A stretch of 64,000 nt of DNA from JAZDCJ01 sp036311985 (GTDB taxonomy: Bacteria; Actinomycetota; Actinomycetes; Actinomycetales; Micrococcaceae): NCBI RefSeq assembly GCF_036311985.1, contig NZ_JAZDCJ010000028.1; one strand, given 5' to 3'. Positions 26,992-34,795 of the stretch are shown in pieces. Positions within the stretch are counted from its first letter, which is position 1, and each line of letters begins with the position of its first letter. The position numbers were made by a program, and so were the translations under genes. The notes beneath the pieces were generated by a model. The model saw only the letters and a program-made list of their open reading frames with translations. It had not been told where the DNA came from and made no database searches.

Positions 26992-27158
26992 GACTGCAGC
27001 ACCAAGCCAATCGTTGATTCGGTCCACGGGCTGAACTGGCTGGCCCACGGGAAGACGTACTCCATCAGCACCAGTATGGCGGCGGCGATCACCAGGAGGG
27101 AAATAAGTATCCGCACCCACAGCGGGCCCGGCAGCTTGCTGAACATCCACGCGTACAC
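26988..27158 (-). CDS. Small single-helix membrane protein
   Basis: A 56-residue protein between sortase and pabA: VYAWMFSKLPGPLWVRIL, then a hydrophobic helix and the tail EYVFPWASQFSPWTESTIG. I recall similar small proteins at this locus in other Micrococcales. The GTG at 27158 lies 2 bp after the sortase stop and its own stop overlaps the pabA ATG by 4 bp, so it is translated as the middle gene of the operon. The function is unknown; the conservation and tight coupling argue that it is real. Confidence 0.75.
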   Translation of the reverse strand: MYAWMFSKLPGPLWVRILISLLVIAAAILVLMEYVFPWASQFSPWTESTIGLVLQS

Positions 27159-27160
27159 GG

Positions 27161-27979
27161 CTAGTCCCCCCGGGTGCTCTCGACGACATCGGCGATGGCC
27201 TGCTGCGGTCCCGTGGCCGCGGGACGGAAGGACTCGAGCTCCGCGTAGGCGATGATCCGCATCCTCGTCGTGAAGGGCGGATCGCAACTCGTGAGCGTCA
27301 GCAGCGAGGTCGTCGGTTCGACGCCCGGTTGGTGCGGCACGGGCAGGAGCACCTCGCCCTGGCTGGGGTGGACGATCTCCGTGCTCCGGTAGGCGTACTG
27401 GTAGAAGCCCTCGGCCGTCTGCACGTAGAGCCGGTCACCGTCGGTGAGCTTGTCGATGTCCCAGAAGACCTGCCCGTGGGTCTGCCGGTGCGCGGCGACG
27501 CCGAAGTTGCCGAGCTCGCCCGGCATCTGGGTCTGCGGGTAGCGGCCGATCCCCAAGTGGTCCAGCACCTCGGGTCCGACGCCGTCCGTCACCGGCCGCG
27601 CGTAGTCCGCGCCGAAGCGCGGGACGTACATCACGCCGAACGTCGCCCCCGCGTGCGGCAGGACGGCGATGGGCGGGTCGCCGAACTCGGCCCGGTCCCT
27701 GGCCGCCTCGGCCGCCGGATCGAGCCGTTCGCCGGCCGGGAGGCCGGGGACGCGGACGTCGTCGAAGCCGCGCAGGAGCTGCTCGGCCACGGTGTCCTGC
27801 CGGCGGTCGGCCTCGAGGTTCGTCCACCACAGCTCCCAGGCCACGAACAGCAGCAACACGAGCCCGGCCGTGATGAGCAGCTCGCCGAGGACTCCCGTGA
27901 ACGTGACGCGGGGCGTCCGCCGCCCCGCGCCCGGGGCGCGGCGGGACCGCGCGGCGCGCACCGGCGTCGTACTGTCCAC
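27161..27979 (-). CDS. srtE: Class E sortase
   Basis: A 272-residue protein with an N-terminal membrane anchor (residues about 32-52) and a sortase domain. The catalytic residues are seen as His in AAHRQTHG, Cys in LTLTSCDPPF and Arg in TTRMRI. Class E sortases of high-GC actinobacteria attach proteins bearing an LAxTG-like signal to the cell wall. No substrate gene is adjacent. I chose the GTG at 27979 because AAGGAG lies upstream. It begins the three-gene operon ending in pabA. Confidence 0.9.
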   Translation of the reverse strand: MDSTTPVRAARSRRAPGAGRRTPRVTFTGVLGELLITAGLVLLLFVAWELWWTNLEADRRQDTVAEQLLRGFDDVRVPGLPAGERLDPAAEAARDRAEFGDPPIAVLPHAGATFGVMYVPRFGADYARPVTDGVGPEVLDHLGIGRYPQTQMPGELGNFGVAAHRQTHGQVFWDIDKLTDGDRLYVQTAEGFYQYAYRSTEIVHPSQGEVLLPVPHQPGVEPTTSLLTLTSCDPPFTTRMRIIAYAELESFRPAATGPQQAIADVVESTRGD

Positions 27980-28161
27980 TGGGACTCCTTGCACCCCGCG
28001 GCGGGAACCGTCCCGCCGCCCACGATCTCCTGCCGGCACCCGCTAGTATTAAGGCACCATCGGAACCCCCGCCGGGCGGATGCCCACGGGGTCCACTAGC
28101 CACGATAGCGCCCGGGGGCCGGAACCGCGGACAGGTCCGCCCGCCGGGGTCAGGAGACGCA

Positions 28162-28413
28162 GTGCCAGAGTCAAGGACGCGCCGCAAGGTCCGCCGCAGC
28201 AAGGACCGGGCCAACCTGGAGGCCGGCCACGCGCCGCTGCCCGCCTGGTACAAGCCGGTGATGTTCGGCCTCATGATCCTGGGCCTGCTGTGGATCGTGA
28301 CCTACTACATCTCCCAGGGCCTGCTGCCGATCGTCGTGGCCGGAGGCTGGAACATCGTGATCGGCTTCGGCATCGCGATGGCCGGCTTCTTCATGACGAC
28401 GCGCTGGCGCTGA
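28162..28413 (+). CDS. crgA: Cell-division regulator CrgA
   Basis: An 83-residue protein with a charged N-terminus (PESRTRRKVRRSKDRAN) and two membrane helices (VMFGLMILGLLWIVTYYI and WNIVIGFGIAMAGFFMTTRW). CrgA joins the division machinery and influences peptidoglycan synthesis in actinobacteria. Its place between the pkn/fha block and gyrA is conserved. It starts at the GTG at 28162 after CAGGAG. A likely promoter with TAGTAT lies near 28045 in the divergent gap with srtE. Confidence 0.93.
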   Translation: MPESRTRRKVRRSKDRANLEAGHAPLPAWYKPVMFGLMILGLLWIVTYYISQGLLPIVVAGGWNIVIGFGIAMAGFFMTTRWR

Positions 28414-28455
28414 CGCCGCGGGGGGAGGAAGATCCCGGGCAGCGGGACGCCGGGG

Positions 28456-28770
28456 CTACTCGACGAACTTGAGCCCCACGACGCAGCCGATCAGGACCGT
28501 GATGAGCAGGATCTTGAGCCAGCTCACCGACTCCGCGCCGAACGCCATCCCGTAGGCGACCGTGAGCGAGGCGCCGATGCCGACCCACACCGCGTAGGCC
28601 GTTCCCGTGGAGATCTCCCGCATCGCGTAGGCGAGTCCTCCCATGCTGAGCACGAGCGCCACCCCGAACAGGATCGTGGGCGCGGGCTTGGTGAAGCCCT
28701 CAGACTTCCCGAGCGATACCGCCCAGACCGCCTCGAGCAGCCCCGAGGCCACCAGGATCAACCAGGCCAT
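28456..28770 (-). CDS. gdx: Guanidinium exporter of the SMR family (SugE/Gdx type)
   Basis: A 104-residue, four-helix small multidrug-resistance-type protein. It has the essential Glu in the first helix (SGLLEAVWAVSLGKSEGF), in the SugE/Gdx rather than the EmrE pattern, and ends GCVVGLKFVE. Gdx proteins export guanidinium in exchange for protons. The gene is preceded by a guanidine-III riboswitch (28788-28830), which strongly supports this substrate. The ATG at 28770 follows GAAGGGA. It would work as a dimer of opposite orientation in the membrane. Confidence 0.93.
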   Translation of the reverse strand: MAWLILVASGLLEAVWAVSLGKSEGFTKPAPTILFGVALVLSMGGLAYAMREISTGTAYAVWVGIGASLTVAYGMAFGAESVSWLKILLITVLIGCVVGLKFVE

Positions 28771-28787
28771 GACACACCGTTCCCTTC

Positions 28788-28830
28788 GACGGCCGTCTTG
28801 TCGCGCTCCGGGTACGGCTCCCTCGTCCGG
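28788..28830 (-). promoter_or_regulatory. Guanidine-III (ykkC-III) riboswitch
   Basis: On the minus strand, 28830 to 28791 contains in order CCGGACGAGG, GCCGTACCCGG and then CGACAAGACGGC. This matches the conserved core of the guanidine-III riboswitch as I know it from the Thermobifida fusca aptamer, including the pseudoknot strands. It ends about 20 bases before the gdx start and abuts its GAAGGGA ribosome site, so control of translation initiation by free guanidine is likely. Confidence 0.9.
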
Positions 28831-28921
28831 TGGAACAGGTGGTTCCGTGCCAGAGGATAGCACCGTCCGGAGCGGGCGGCCACGCGGTCGTGACATGCTG
28901 GAACCCGGACGAAAGGACGAC

Positions 28922-29419
28922 ATGCACCAGAACACCGCCGCGGCCCCTCCCGCGACCCGCCTCCCCTCCCCGAAGCGCCTCTACGGGGCGCTCGCCCTCG
29001 CCGAGATGGTCACGTGGGCGCTGCTCATCACGGGCATGGTGCTGAAGTACTCCGGCACCTCCGACGCGTTTGTGCCCGTGTTCGGCCTGGTCCACGGCGT
29101 GGTGTTCATCGCGTACTGCATCGTGACGGTCTTCGTCTGGGTCAACCAGCGCTGGGGCTTTGGTCTCGGGCTGCTGGGGCTGGCCTCGGCCGTGGTCCCC
29201 TTCTGCACCGTGCCGTTCGAGCGCGCGGTGGTGCGGCGGGGGCTACTCGACGGCGGGTGGCGCCTGGCACCGGGCGGCGACGCGCCGCGCGGTCCCGTCG
29301 AGGGGATCCAGGCCCTGTGCCTGCGCTACCCGGCCGCGGCGCTCGTGATCGGCCTCGCCGCCGTCGCGGGCATCACCGCCGTGCTGCTGATGATCGGGCC
29401 GCCGGTCCCCAAGGGGTGA
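28922..29419 (+). CDS. DUF3817 domain membrane protein
   Basis: A 165-residue protein with four membrane helices. The DUF3817 stretch runs from LYGALALAEMVTWALLITGM through KYSGTSDAFVPVFGLVHGVV and WVNQRWGFGLGLLGLAS, followed by a loop and a last helix (LVIGLAAVAGITAVLLMI). Its function is not known. The ATG at 28922 has GAAAGGA in place, better than the ATG at 28895. It is transcribed away from gdx. The loop is longer than in short members of the family. Confidence 0.75.
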   Translation: MHQNTAAAPPATRLPSPKRLYGALALAEMVTWALLITGMVLKYSGTSDAFVPVFGLVHGVVFIAYCIVTVFVWVNQRWGFGLGLLGLASAVVPFCTVPFERAVVRRGLLDGGWRLAPGGDAPRGPVEGIQALCLRYPAAALVIGLAAVAGITAVLLMIGPPVPKG

Positions 29420-29486
29420 CCACCGCTGGAGGGCACCGTTATATTCCGCATGCGGCATTCGGCATCTCTTCGGCCCGGATCCGCCG

Positions 29487-30098
29487 TCACCTGGCCCCGT
29501 GGTGTCCGGTATGGGCGTAGAGATCCCGCAGGAGGCAGATCTCGGCGCCGTGGTGGATGGCCTCGCGATTGATGTGCACCACGAGCTCGGCGAGCGACGC
29601 CTCGGCGTAGGGGCCCTCGGCGGGGCCGCACCGCCGCAGCAGCCCCTCGGCGCCGAGAGCTGCGACCCCGTCCCTCCACCGCGCATGCGCCTCCTCGAGT
29701 TGATCGAGCGCTTCCGCCGCCGTGCCGGCGTAGCGGTGCCCCGCGTAATCCATGGCGGGACCGCCGAAGTGGGAGGCGTTGCGCTGGCCGAAGACCCCGA
29801 CCACGAGGTGGGCGATCCGCCAGGCGATCGTCGTCACGGGCGCGGGAACCGGCTCGGGGTCCGCGTAGTCCAGGACGAACGGCCCCGCGCCGAGCTGCAC
29901 GGCGCCGTCGGCCTCCGGCCCGTGCGTTCCCCGCGGGCGCACGCTCCAGCAACCGCGGACGGGCTCCCAGAGGTACTCCTCGTCGGTCAGGCCCTCGAAG
30001 CGGCGGCGCAAGTGGTGGTTCCAGTGCCACTCCAGCTGCTCGGCGAGCACGCCGTTCCAGTCGAGGGCGTCCCGGGGCTTCGGCGTCGGCTCAGGCAT
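29487..30098 (-). CDS. DinB-family metal-dependent protein
   Basis: A 203-residue protein of the DinB/mycothiol-dependent maleylpyruvate isomerase fold. It has conserved His near the N-terminus (EWHWNHHL) and the HINREAIHHGAEI helix, which together form the usual three-His metal site. Members are thiol-dependent transferases or of unknown activity. The CWSVRPRG segment near residue 50 is typical. The ATG at 30098 starts MPEPTPKPRDAL. The neighbour upstream is an unrelated NAD(P)-binding protein separated by 38 bp, so the two could be cotranscribed. Confidence 0.8.
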   Translation of the reverse strand: MPEPTPKPRDALDWNGVLAEQLEWHWNHHLRRRFEGLTDEEYLWEPVRGCWSVRPRGTHGPEADGAVQLGAGPFVLDYADPEPVPAPVTTIAWRIAHLVVGVFGQRNASHFGGPAMDYAGHRYAGTAAEALDQLEEAHARWRDGVAALGAEGLLRRCGPAEGPYAEASLAELVVHINREAIHHGAEICLLRDLYAHTGHHGAR

Positions 30099-30136
30099 GG
30101 GGCCAGTCTGGCACGGCGGCGTGGCGGAGGGAACGG

Positions 30137-30934
30137 TCAGCGGGCCCCGGTCTCCGGGAGCCCGAGGAAGCGCTCCCGGGCCCAGGCGCCGAACGACTGG
30201 CCGGGCTGCTTGGAGTCCAGCCGCAGGTTGTGGCCGTCCCGCAGGGCCCGGACCACGGAGCCGGGAAAGGGCACCTGCACGACCGCCCCGCCGCGCCCGC
30301 CCGCCTCGTGCCGGGCGGCGAGCCACTGCTCGGCCGCGTCCTTGAGCCGCAGTTCCTGCGGTCCGCCGGCCGCGATGACCGTGCCGCGGGCCCCGGAGTC
30401 GAGGGTCTCGAGGACCACGCGGGCAGCATCGCGCGCGGCGAGCGGCTGGACGGAGACCCCGCGCGGCACGGGAACGAGCGGCGTCTTGGCCAGGTGGCCG
30501 AGCAGGGTGTCGACGAGCTCGTGGAACTGCGGGAGCCTGAGCACGGTATGGGGGGCGCCGGCCCTGGCCAGTGCGTGCTCCCCGGCGAGCTTGGCCCGGT
30601 AGTACGGAAGCGGGATGCGGTCCACGCCCAGGATCGAGATCATCAGCACGTGTCGCACGCCGGCGCGGGCGGCCGCCGCGGCGAGCCGCCGGGTTCCGTC
30701 GACATCCACTTCCTCCCACCGCGACGCATCCATGCCGCCGCTGGCCAGGTGGATGATCCCGTCGACACCCTCGCAAGCCGGATCGAGTCCCGCTCCCGTG
30801 GCGAGGTCCCCGGTCACGCCGCCGTCGATCCCGCTCCGGCGCGTCAGGACGCGGACCTCGTCGCCCCGGGAGCGCAGGAGTTCGACGACGTGCGGGCCGA
30901 GCGTGCCGGTTCCACCGGTGACGAGGATCCTCAT
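30137..30934 (-). CDS. NAD(P)-binding NmrA/atypical SDR-family protein
   Basis: A 265-residue Rossmann-fold protein. The N-terminal nucleotide motif is TGGTGTLG and the following strand has VLTRRSG. LASGG and the DGTRRLAAAAARAGVRHVL segment are typical of NmrA-like atypical SDRs, which act as redox sensors or reductases and lack the usual YxxxK catalysis. The ATG at 30934 is the first codon in the family frame. The substrate is unknown. It may be in an operon with the DinB-type gene. Confidence 0.82.
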   Translation of the reverse strand: MRILVTGGTGTLGPHVVELLRSRGDEVRVLTRRSGIDGGVTGDLATGAGLDPACEGVDGIIHLASGGMDASRWEEVDVDGTRRLAAAAARAGVRHVLMISILGVDRIPLPYYRAKLAGEHALARAGAPHTVLRLPQFHELVDTLLGHLAKTPLVPVPRGVSVQPLAARDAARVVLETLDSGARGTVIAAGGPQELRLKDAAEQWLAARHEAGGRGGAVVQVPFPGSVVRALRDGHNLRLDSKQPGQSFGAWARERFLGLPETGAR

Positions 30935-31069
30935 GGCTCCACCCTGCCGGGGTGCCGCTCCGCCGTCAACGAGGCGGCCCCGGCGTCGTCCCCTTGTTCC
31001 CGCCGCGCGGGGGAACGCTTCCTGGCGGAGCCCGGCACCGGCGTCGTCCGGTGGCCCGGGCCGCCGTCC

Positions 31070-31963
31070 CTACCGCGGCAGCCCGGCGGCAGCGGCCCCC
31101 TTCACGGCGGCGGTCACCCGGGCCAGGGCCGGCGAGTCCAGCTTCCAGCGCTGCCAATACAGCGGGACCTCGTGCACCCACGAGGGATCGAGGAGCCGCA
31201 ACGAGCCGTCGCCGGGGATCTGCTGCTCGGGCACCATGCCCCAGCCGAGCCCGGCGCGGATCGCCTCGACGAACTGGACGGAATCCGGCACGTGGTGTCC
31301 CGGGGGACGGGCGGCGGCCCCCGCGTGCCCGCGGATCAGGTCCCGCTGGTGGGCATCGTTGCGGTCGAAGTGGACGGCGGGCGCCCCGGCGAGCCCGGGC
31401 CCGTCCGGCCCGAACCACCGGTCCGCGAACGCCGGGGCGGCCACGGCCAGGTAGCGCATGCTGCCGAGCAGGTCCGCCGCGCAGCCCTGGACGGGGCGCC
31501 CGCTCGTGGTGACGGCGCCCATGACGCGACCCGAGCGCAGGTGCTCGGCCGAGAAGGCCTCGTCCTCGCGCAGGATCTCGAGTTCGAGGTTCGGGTCGGC
31601 GGCCAGGACCGGCAGGGCGGCACCGAACCACGTGGCGAGCGAGTCCGCATTGACGACGAGCGCGATCGGCGCCCGCGCGGTGGGCGCATCGGTGCCACCC
31701 GCGGCCGCGGACAGCTCGGCGGCGGCCTCCGAGGCCAGCAGGTCGAGCTGGCGGGCGAGCCGGACCAGGACCCTTCCGGCGGGCGTGGCCTGAGCGGGAT
31801 TCGTCCGGCGGACGACGACGGTTCCGGCCGTGCGCTCGAGGGCCTTGATCCGCTGGCTGACGGCCGAGGGGGTGACGTGCAGCCGGCGCGCCGCGGCCTC
31901 GAACGTCCCGGTGTCGACGACGGCCGCGAAGGCACGGAGCTGGTCGGCGGGGAAATCGATCAT
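31070..31963 (-). CDS. lysG: LysR-family regulator ArgP/LysG
   Basis: A 297-residue regulator with an N-terminal winged helix (TFEAAARRLHVTPSAVSQRI, then KALERTAGTVVVRR) and a C-terminal effector domain. It lies divergent from the lysE exporter gene, 68 bp apart, which is the known lysG-lysE arrangement. There LysG senses excess lysine or arginine and activates export. The effector domain stretch EAIRAGLGWGMVPEQQI fits ArgP/LysG. The ATG at 31963 is the family start (MIDFPADQLRAFAAVVDTG). Confidence 0.92.
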   Translation of the reverse strand: MIDFPADQLRAFAAVVDTGTFEAAARRLHVTPSAVSQRIKALERTAGTVVVRRTNPAQATPAGRVLVRLARQLDLLASEAAAELSAAAGGTDAPTARAPIALVVNADSLATWFGAALPVLAADPNLELEILREDEAFSAEHLRSGRVMGAVTTSGRPVQGCAADLLGSMRYLAVAAPAFADRWFGPDGPGLAGAPAVHFDRNDAHQRDLIRGHAGAAARPPGHHVPDSVQFVEAIRAGLGWGMVPEQQIPGDGSLRLLDPSWVHEVPLYWQRWKLDSPALARVTAAVKGAAAAGLPR

Positions 31964-32031
31964 AAGGAACTCTAACGCATCATGAATTTCTTGAGCTGGA
32001 CTGTCGATGCGCCGGAGCCTACCGTCAAGGA

Positions 32032-32646
32032 ATGCCCTTCCTTCCTTCCTCCCTCGCCGGCCTCGGCCTGGGACTCTCGCTCATCGCCGCGATCGGCGCC
32101 CAGAACGCGTTCGTGCTCCGCCAGGGCATCCGCCGCGAACACGTCGTGCCGGTCATCCTGCTTTGCATGGCCTCCGACGCCGTCCTGATCCTGGCCGGCG
32201 TCGCCGGCGTCGGAGCCCTCGTGGACGGCACCTCGTGGATCCTGCCCATGGCCCGCATCGGCGGTGCGGCGTTCCTCGTGGGCTACGCCGTTCTCGCCCT
32301 GCGCCGGGCCGTGGCGCCCGCGGCTCTCACGGTGGCCGAGGGCGGGGGCGGGACGACGCTCGGCGGGGCCGTGGCCACCGCCTTCGCCCTGACCTGGCTG
32401 AATCCCCACGTGTACCTCGACACCGTGGTGCTGCTCGGGTCCATCGCCTCGTCGCACGGGGATCCGGGGCGCTGGTGGTTCGCCGCGGGTGCCGTATCGG
32501 CGAGCGTCGTGTGGTTCACGGCCCTGGGCCTGGGCGCGCGGGCCCTGCGCGGCTTCTTCTCGAAGCCGGCGTCCTGGCGGATCCTCGACGGCGTCGTGGC
32601 CGCGACGATGCTCGTCATCGCGGCCACGCTGCTGCTCGGCCTCTGA
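32032..32646 (+). CDS. lysE: LysE/ArgO-family amino acid exporter
   Basis: A 204-residue, six-helix exporter. The start LGLSLIAAIGAQNAFVLRQG and TWLNPHVYLDTVVLLGS are diagnostic of LysE/ArgO, which export L-lysine and L-arginine. Transcription is expected to need the divergent LysG protein bound in the 68-bp gap. A short GC hairpin at 32649-32667 follows. The length is normal. Confidence 0.93.
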   Translation: MPFLPSSLAGLGLGLSLIAAIGAQNAFVLRQGIRREHVVPVILLCMASDAVLILAGVAGVGALVDGTSWILPMARIGGAAFLVGYAVLALRRAVAPAALTVAEGGGGTTLGGAVATAFALTWLNPHVYLDTVVLLGSIASSHGDPGRWWFAAGAVSASVVWFTALGLGARALRGFFSKPASWRILDGVVAATMLVIAATLLLGL

Positions 32647-32648
32647 GG

Positions 32649-32667
32649 CCCGGCCCCCGGGGCCGGG
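32649..32667. terminator. Short GC hairpin between lysE and the SRPBCC gene
   Basis: CCCGGCCCC (32649-32657) and GGGGCCGGG (32659-32667) form a 9-bp stem between two convergent genes. It is short and without a T tract, so it is a weak candidate. Confidence 0.45.
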
Positions 32668-32669
32668 GA

Positions 32670-33155
32670 CTAGAGGGCCCCGTAGTATTCCGTGAGCGCG
32701 GGGTAGTAGTCGGCGAAGTCCGGGAGCGGTCCGTCGACCCGGCTCGCCGCGAGGCGGTCGAGGTAGAACTCCCACCCGGGCCCGATCTCCGCGAGGCCGG
32801 CCCGGTCGGCCAGATGGTGGACCAGCGACAGGGAGGCGCCGGAGTCCACGGGTTCCACGAGCAGTTCGAGGTCCCAGCTGCCGTGCTCGTCCCGCATGAC
32901 GAGCTCGAGCCGGCGGGGCGGATCGCAGGCCGCCACGCGCAAGTGCGACGTCGGGGCCCCGTCTTCCGCCGTCAGCGTCACCACGATCTCGCCCCCGGTC
33001 CGGCCCTCTCCCTGCCAGTGACCGAACCAGAGGGCGGTCCGCCGGCTGTCGGTGATGCTGTCCCAGACGTCCTCGGGCGGCGCGGAGAAGTACCGGGAGA
33101 CGACCAAGTCGACTCCCGGGTCCCGTTCGACGAGCGTCCCCGTCGGTTCGATCAC
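32670..33155 (-). CDS. SRPBCC/AHSA1-family protein
   Basis: A 161-residue START-like (SRPBCC) protein with the AHSA1 pattern: VVSRYFSAPPEDVWDSITDS, RTALWFGHWQGEGRTGGE and the C-terminal helix GPGWEFYLDRLAA. Such proteins bind hydrophobic ligands or help Hsp90-like proteins. The GTG at 33155 follows GGAGGA. A pentanucleotide repeat lies 30-54 bases upstream of the start (33185-33209). No ligand can be inferred. Confidence 0.8.
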   Translation of the reverse strand: MIEPTGTLVERDPGVDLVVSRYFSAPPEDVWDSITDSRRTALWFGHWQGEGRTGGEIVVTLTAEDGAPTSHLRVAACDPPRRLELVMRDEHGSWDLELLVEPVDSGASLSLVHHLADRAGLAEIGPGWEFYLDRLAASRVDGPLPDFADYYPALTEYYGAL

Positions 33156-33184
33156 GTCTCCTCCACTCCGTGCCGTGCCGGACC

Positions 33185-33209
33185 GTGCTGTGCTGTGCTG
33201 TGCTGTGCC
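33185..33209. repeat. Pentanucleotide tandem repeat (GTGCT, about five copies)
   Basis: GTGCT units run from 33185 to 33204, with a fifth partial copy, preceded by degenerate TGCCG units at about 33171-33180. They lie in the likely promoter region of the SRPBCC gene, read as AGCAC on its strand. Confidence 0.85.
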
Positions 33210-33261
33210 ACACAGTCTGCTCCGCCCCCGTCCCGGCGGCAAGGCCGGACGCGGACGCCGC

Positions 33262-34215
33262 TCAGGCGCGGCGGGAGTAGACGACGTTGGTCCGAACGCG
33301 CCGGAAGCCCACCCGCTCGTACAGGCCGACGGCCCCGGTCGGGCTGTCCGAGTCGACGCCGAGCTCCACGGAGGCGTAGCCGTCCTCCTTGGCCTGGCGG
33401 ACGACGTCGGTCAGCAGCGCCGCTGCATGTCCCCGCCCCCTGGCGCGCCGGCGCGTGCCCACGAGGGACACGTAGAGCTCCTTCGGGACCCACTGGCCGG
33501 AGAGGACGTAGGCGTCGACCGCCTCCTCGGGATCGAGTCCCGGGTCGTCGCTGAGGACCGTTCGGCTATAGGCCGGGCGGAAGCTGCGGGCCTTGAGCTG
33601 GGCCGCCCACTTCTCCGGCGAGCGGGCGGAGGAGCCCCAGTGGTCGGCGAACGCCTCGTTGTGCGCGCGCCGGATCCCTTCCGCGTGGGCTGGATCGAAC
33701 ACGACGCCGGGGCAGGGCGCCGCACCCGCGGGAACCTCCCAGCCGCCCAGCTCGACCTTCATGTCCTGGAAGTAGCGTGCCGGCTCGTAGCCGCGGACGG
33801 ACGCCATCCGGGCGGCGCCGGACTCCGGGCGCCCCGCCCAGACGTCCAGCAGGAGCGGGTGGCCGGCGTGGCGTTCGCCGCCGAGCTCGCGGGCCCGGTC
33901 CTCCAGGCGCTCCATGAGCGCGCGGCCGATCCCGCGCCGCCGGTGCTCCGGGTGCACGCCGCCGCCGAGGTGCGCCTTGGCGAAGCCGTCGCGGAGGGCG
34001 TCGCTGATCCGCACTTGCCCGAAGGCGACGAGCCGTCCGTCCTCGCGGACCGCCCACGTGTCGCGTGCGGGATCGACGCCGGGCTCCTCGAGCTCCTCGG
34101 CCAGGTCCTCGGGTTCGTAGAACTCCTCCGTCTGGTCGGCCACGGCCAGTTCGTTGGTCAGCCGCGCCCACTCGGCGGTGTCCTGCTCGGTGATGGTGCT
34201 CCACTCAAGGGCCAT
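33262..34215 (-). CDS. Tandem-GNAT acetyltransferase
   Basis: A 317-residue protein with two GNAT domains. The acetyl-CoA loops are RRRGIGRALME (first, near residue 90) and RARGRGHAAALL (second, near residue 270). Double-GNAT architecture of about 300 residues is that of mycothiol synthase MshD and of a wider family of unknown acetyltransferases; I cannot decide between these. The C-terminus has GAVGLYERVGFRRVRT. The ATG at 34215 follows CAGGGA. It lies just downstream of the DnaA-box-rich region. Confidence 0.78.
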   Translation of the reverse strand: MALEWSTITEQDTAEWARLTNELAVADQTEEFYEPEDLAEELEEPGVDPARDTWAVREDGRLVAFGQVRISDALRDGFAKAHLGGGVHPEHRRRGIGRALMERLEDRARELGGERHAGHPLLLDVWAGRPESGAARMASVRGYEPARYFQDMKVELGGWEVPAGAAPCPGVVFDPAHAEGIRRAHNEAFADHWGSSARSPEKWAAQLKARSFRPAYSRTVLSDDPGLDPEEAVDAYVLSGQWVPKELYVSLVGTRRRARGRGHAAALLTDVVRQAKEDGYASVELGVDSDSPTGAVGLYERVGFRRVRTNVVYSRRA

Positions 34216-34326
34216 GGCACGTTCCCTGCTTCCTCCGGCCCGCGGCCGGCATTGTGCTGCGCCCGATCGGTGGGGCGCGTCCAGCGTACAGTGATTGGGA
34301 GAATTCAATCAATAGAGCGCGTTTAA

Positions 34327-34355
34327 CGCACAGCGTGTGCAGAGGGTTATCCACA
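34327..34355 (+). repeat. Repeat A, copy 1 (contains a DnaA box)
   Basis: CGCACAG, GTGCAGA and GGGTTATCCACA in order. The second copy is at 34598-34627, with two changed bases and one extra A. Confidence 0.85.
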
Positions 34356-34425
34356 ACTGGGGACACAGCTGTTGGTAAGTATGTTCTATTCGCCGCCGTA
34401 AGGCCGATGCGGAGCCGTTGGGTCG

Positions 34426-34474
34426 GTGAGTTACACGGGTGTGAGTTATAAACACTGTGGATGAAGGCTGTGGA
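34426..34474. repeat. Repeat B, copy 1
   Basis: A 49-bp unit beginning GTGAGTTACACGGGTGTGAG and ending in a near-match DnaA box. The second copy at 34730-34778 differs at six positions. Confidence 0.85.
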
Positions 34475-34597
34475 AATCACCCCTACCACCGGGGTTGTTC
34501 ACAGATTTCCGCCTGTCCGCTGGGGAAACGGTGGAAATCCGGGGGCCCGTCGATGCATCGCCGGGCCCACATCCCTTAATCCTCGGGGGATTCGTCG

Positions 34598-34627
34598 CGC
34601 ACAGGATGTGCAGAAGGGTTATCCACA
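34598..34627 (+). repeat. Repeat A, copy 2 (contains a DnaA box)
   Basis: The second copy of the unit at 34327-34355, with the perfect box TTATCCACA at 34619. Confidence 0.85.
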
Positions 34628-34729
34628 GGTGTGCAGAAGTATGTGAATATTCAAGCGCCCCGGGGCCGTTGAACCGGCCGCCGGGGCTGCTGCGGCGTCA
34701 TCCCGGGGGACGGGAAGAAGGACGCCTAA

Positions 34730-34778
34730 GTGAATTACACGGGTGTGAGTTATTAACAGTGTGGATAAACCCTGTGGA
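34730..34778. repeat. Repeat B, copy 2 (contains a DnaA box)
   Basis: The second copy of the unit at 34426-34474. Here the box is perfect on the minus strand (34760-34768). Confidence 0.85.
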
Positions 34779-34795
34779 TGGTTCGTGCTCCGTGG

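Larger units (their letters stand above)
34216..34795. other. Gene-free region with clustered DnaA boxes
   Basis: These 580 bp hold no gene. Perfect DnaA boxes (TTATCCACA) lie at 34347-34355 and 34619-34627, and one on the minus strand at 34760-34768. Near matches are at 34456 (minus), 34495, and 34773 (minus). The region is made of two copies of a module: element A (34327-34355 and 34598-34627) and element B (34426-34474 and 34730-34778, 43 of 49 bases the same). It looks like an origin or a DnaA-binding locus, about 15 kb from dnaA. Confidence 0.8.

Noticed and set aside
30970..31050. Direct repeat of CGGCGTCGTCC around a GC-rich stem between the NmrA-like gene and lysG.
   Set aside because: The stem is imperfect and no clear terminator or regulatory structure could be drawn.
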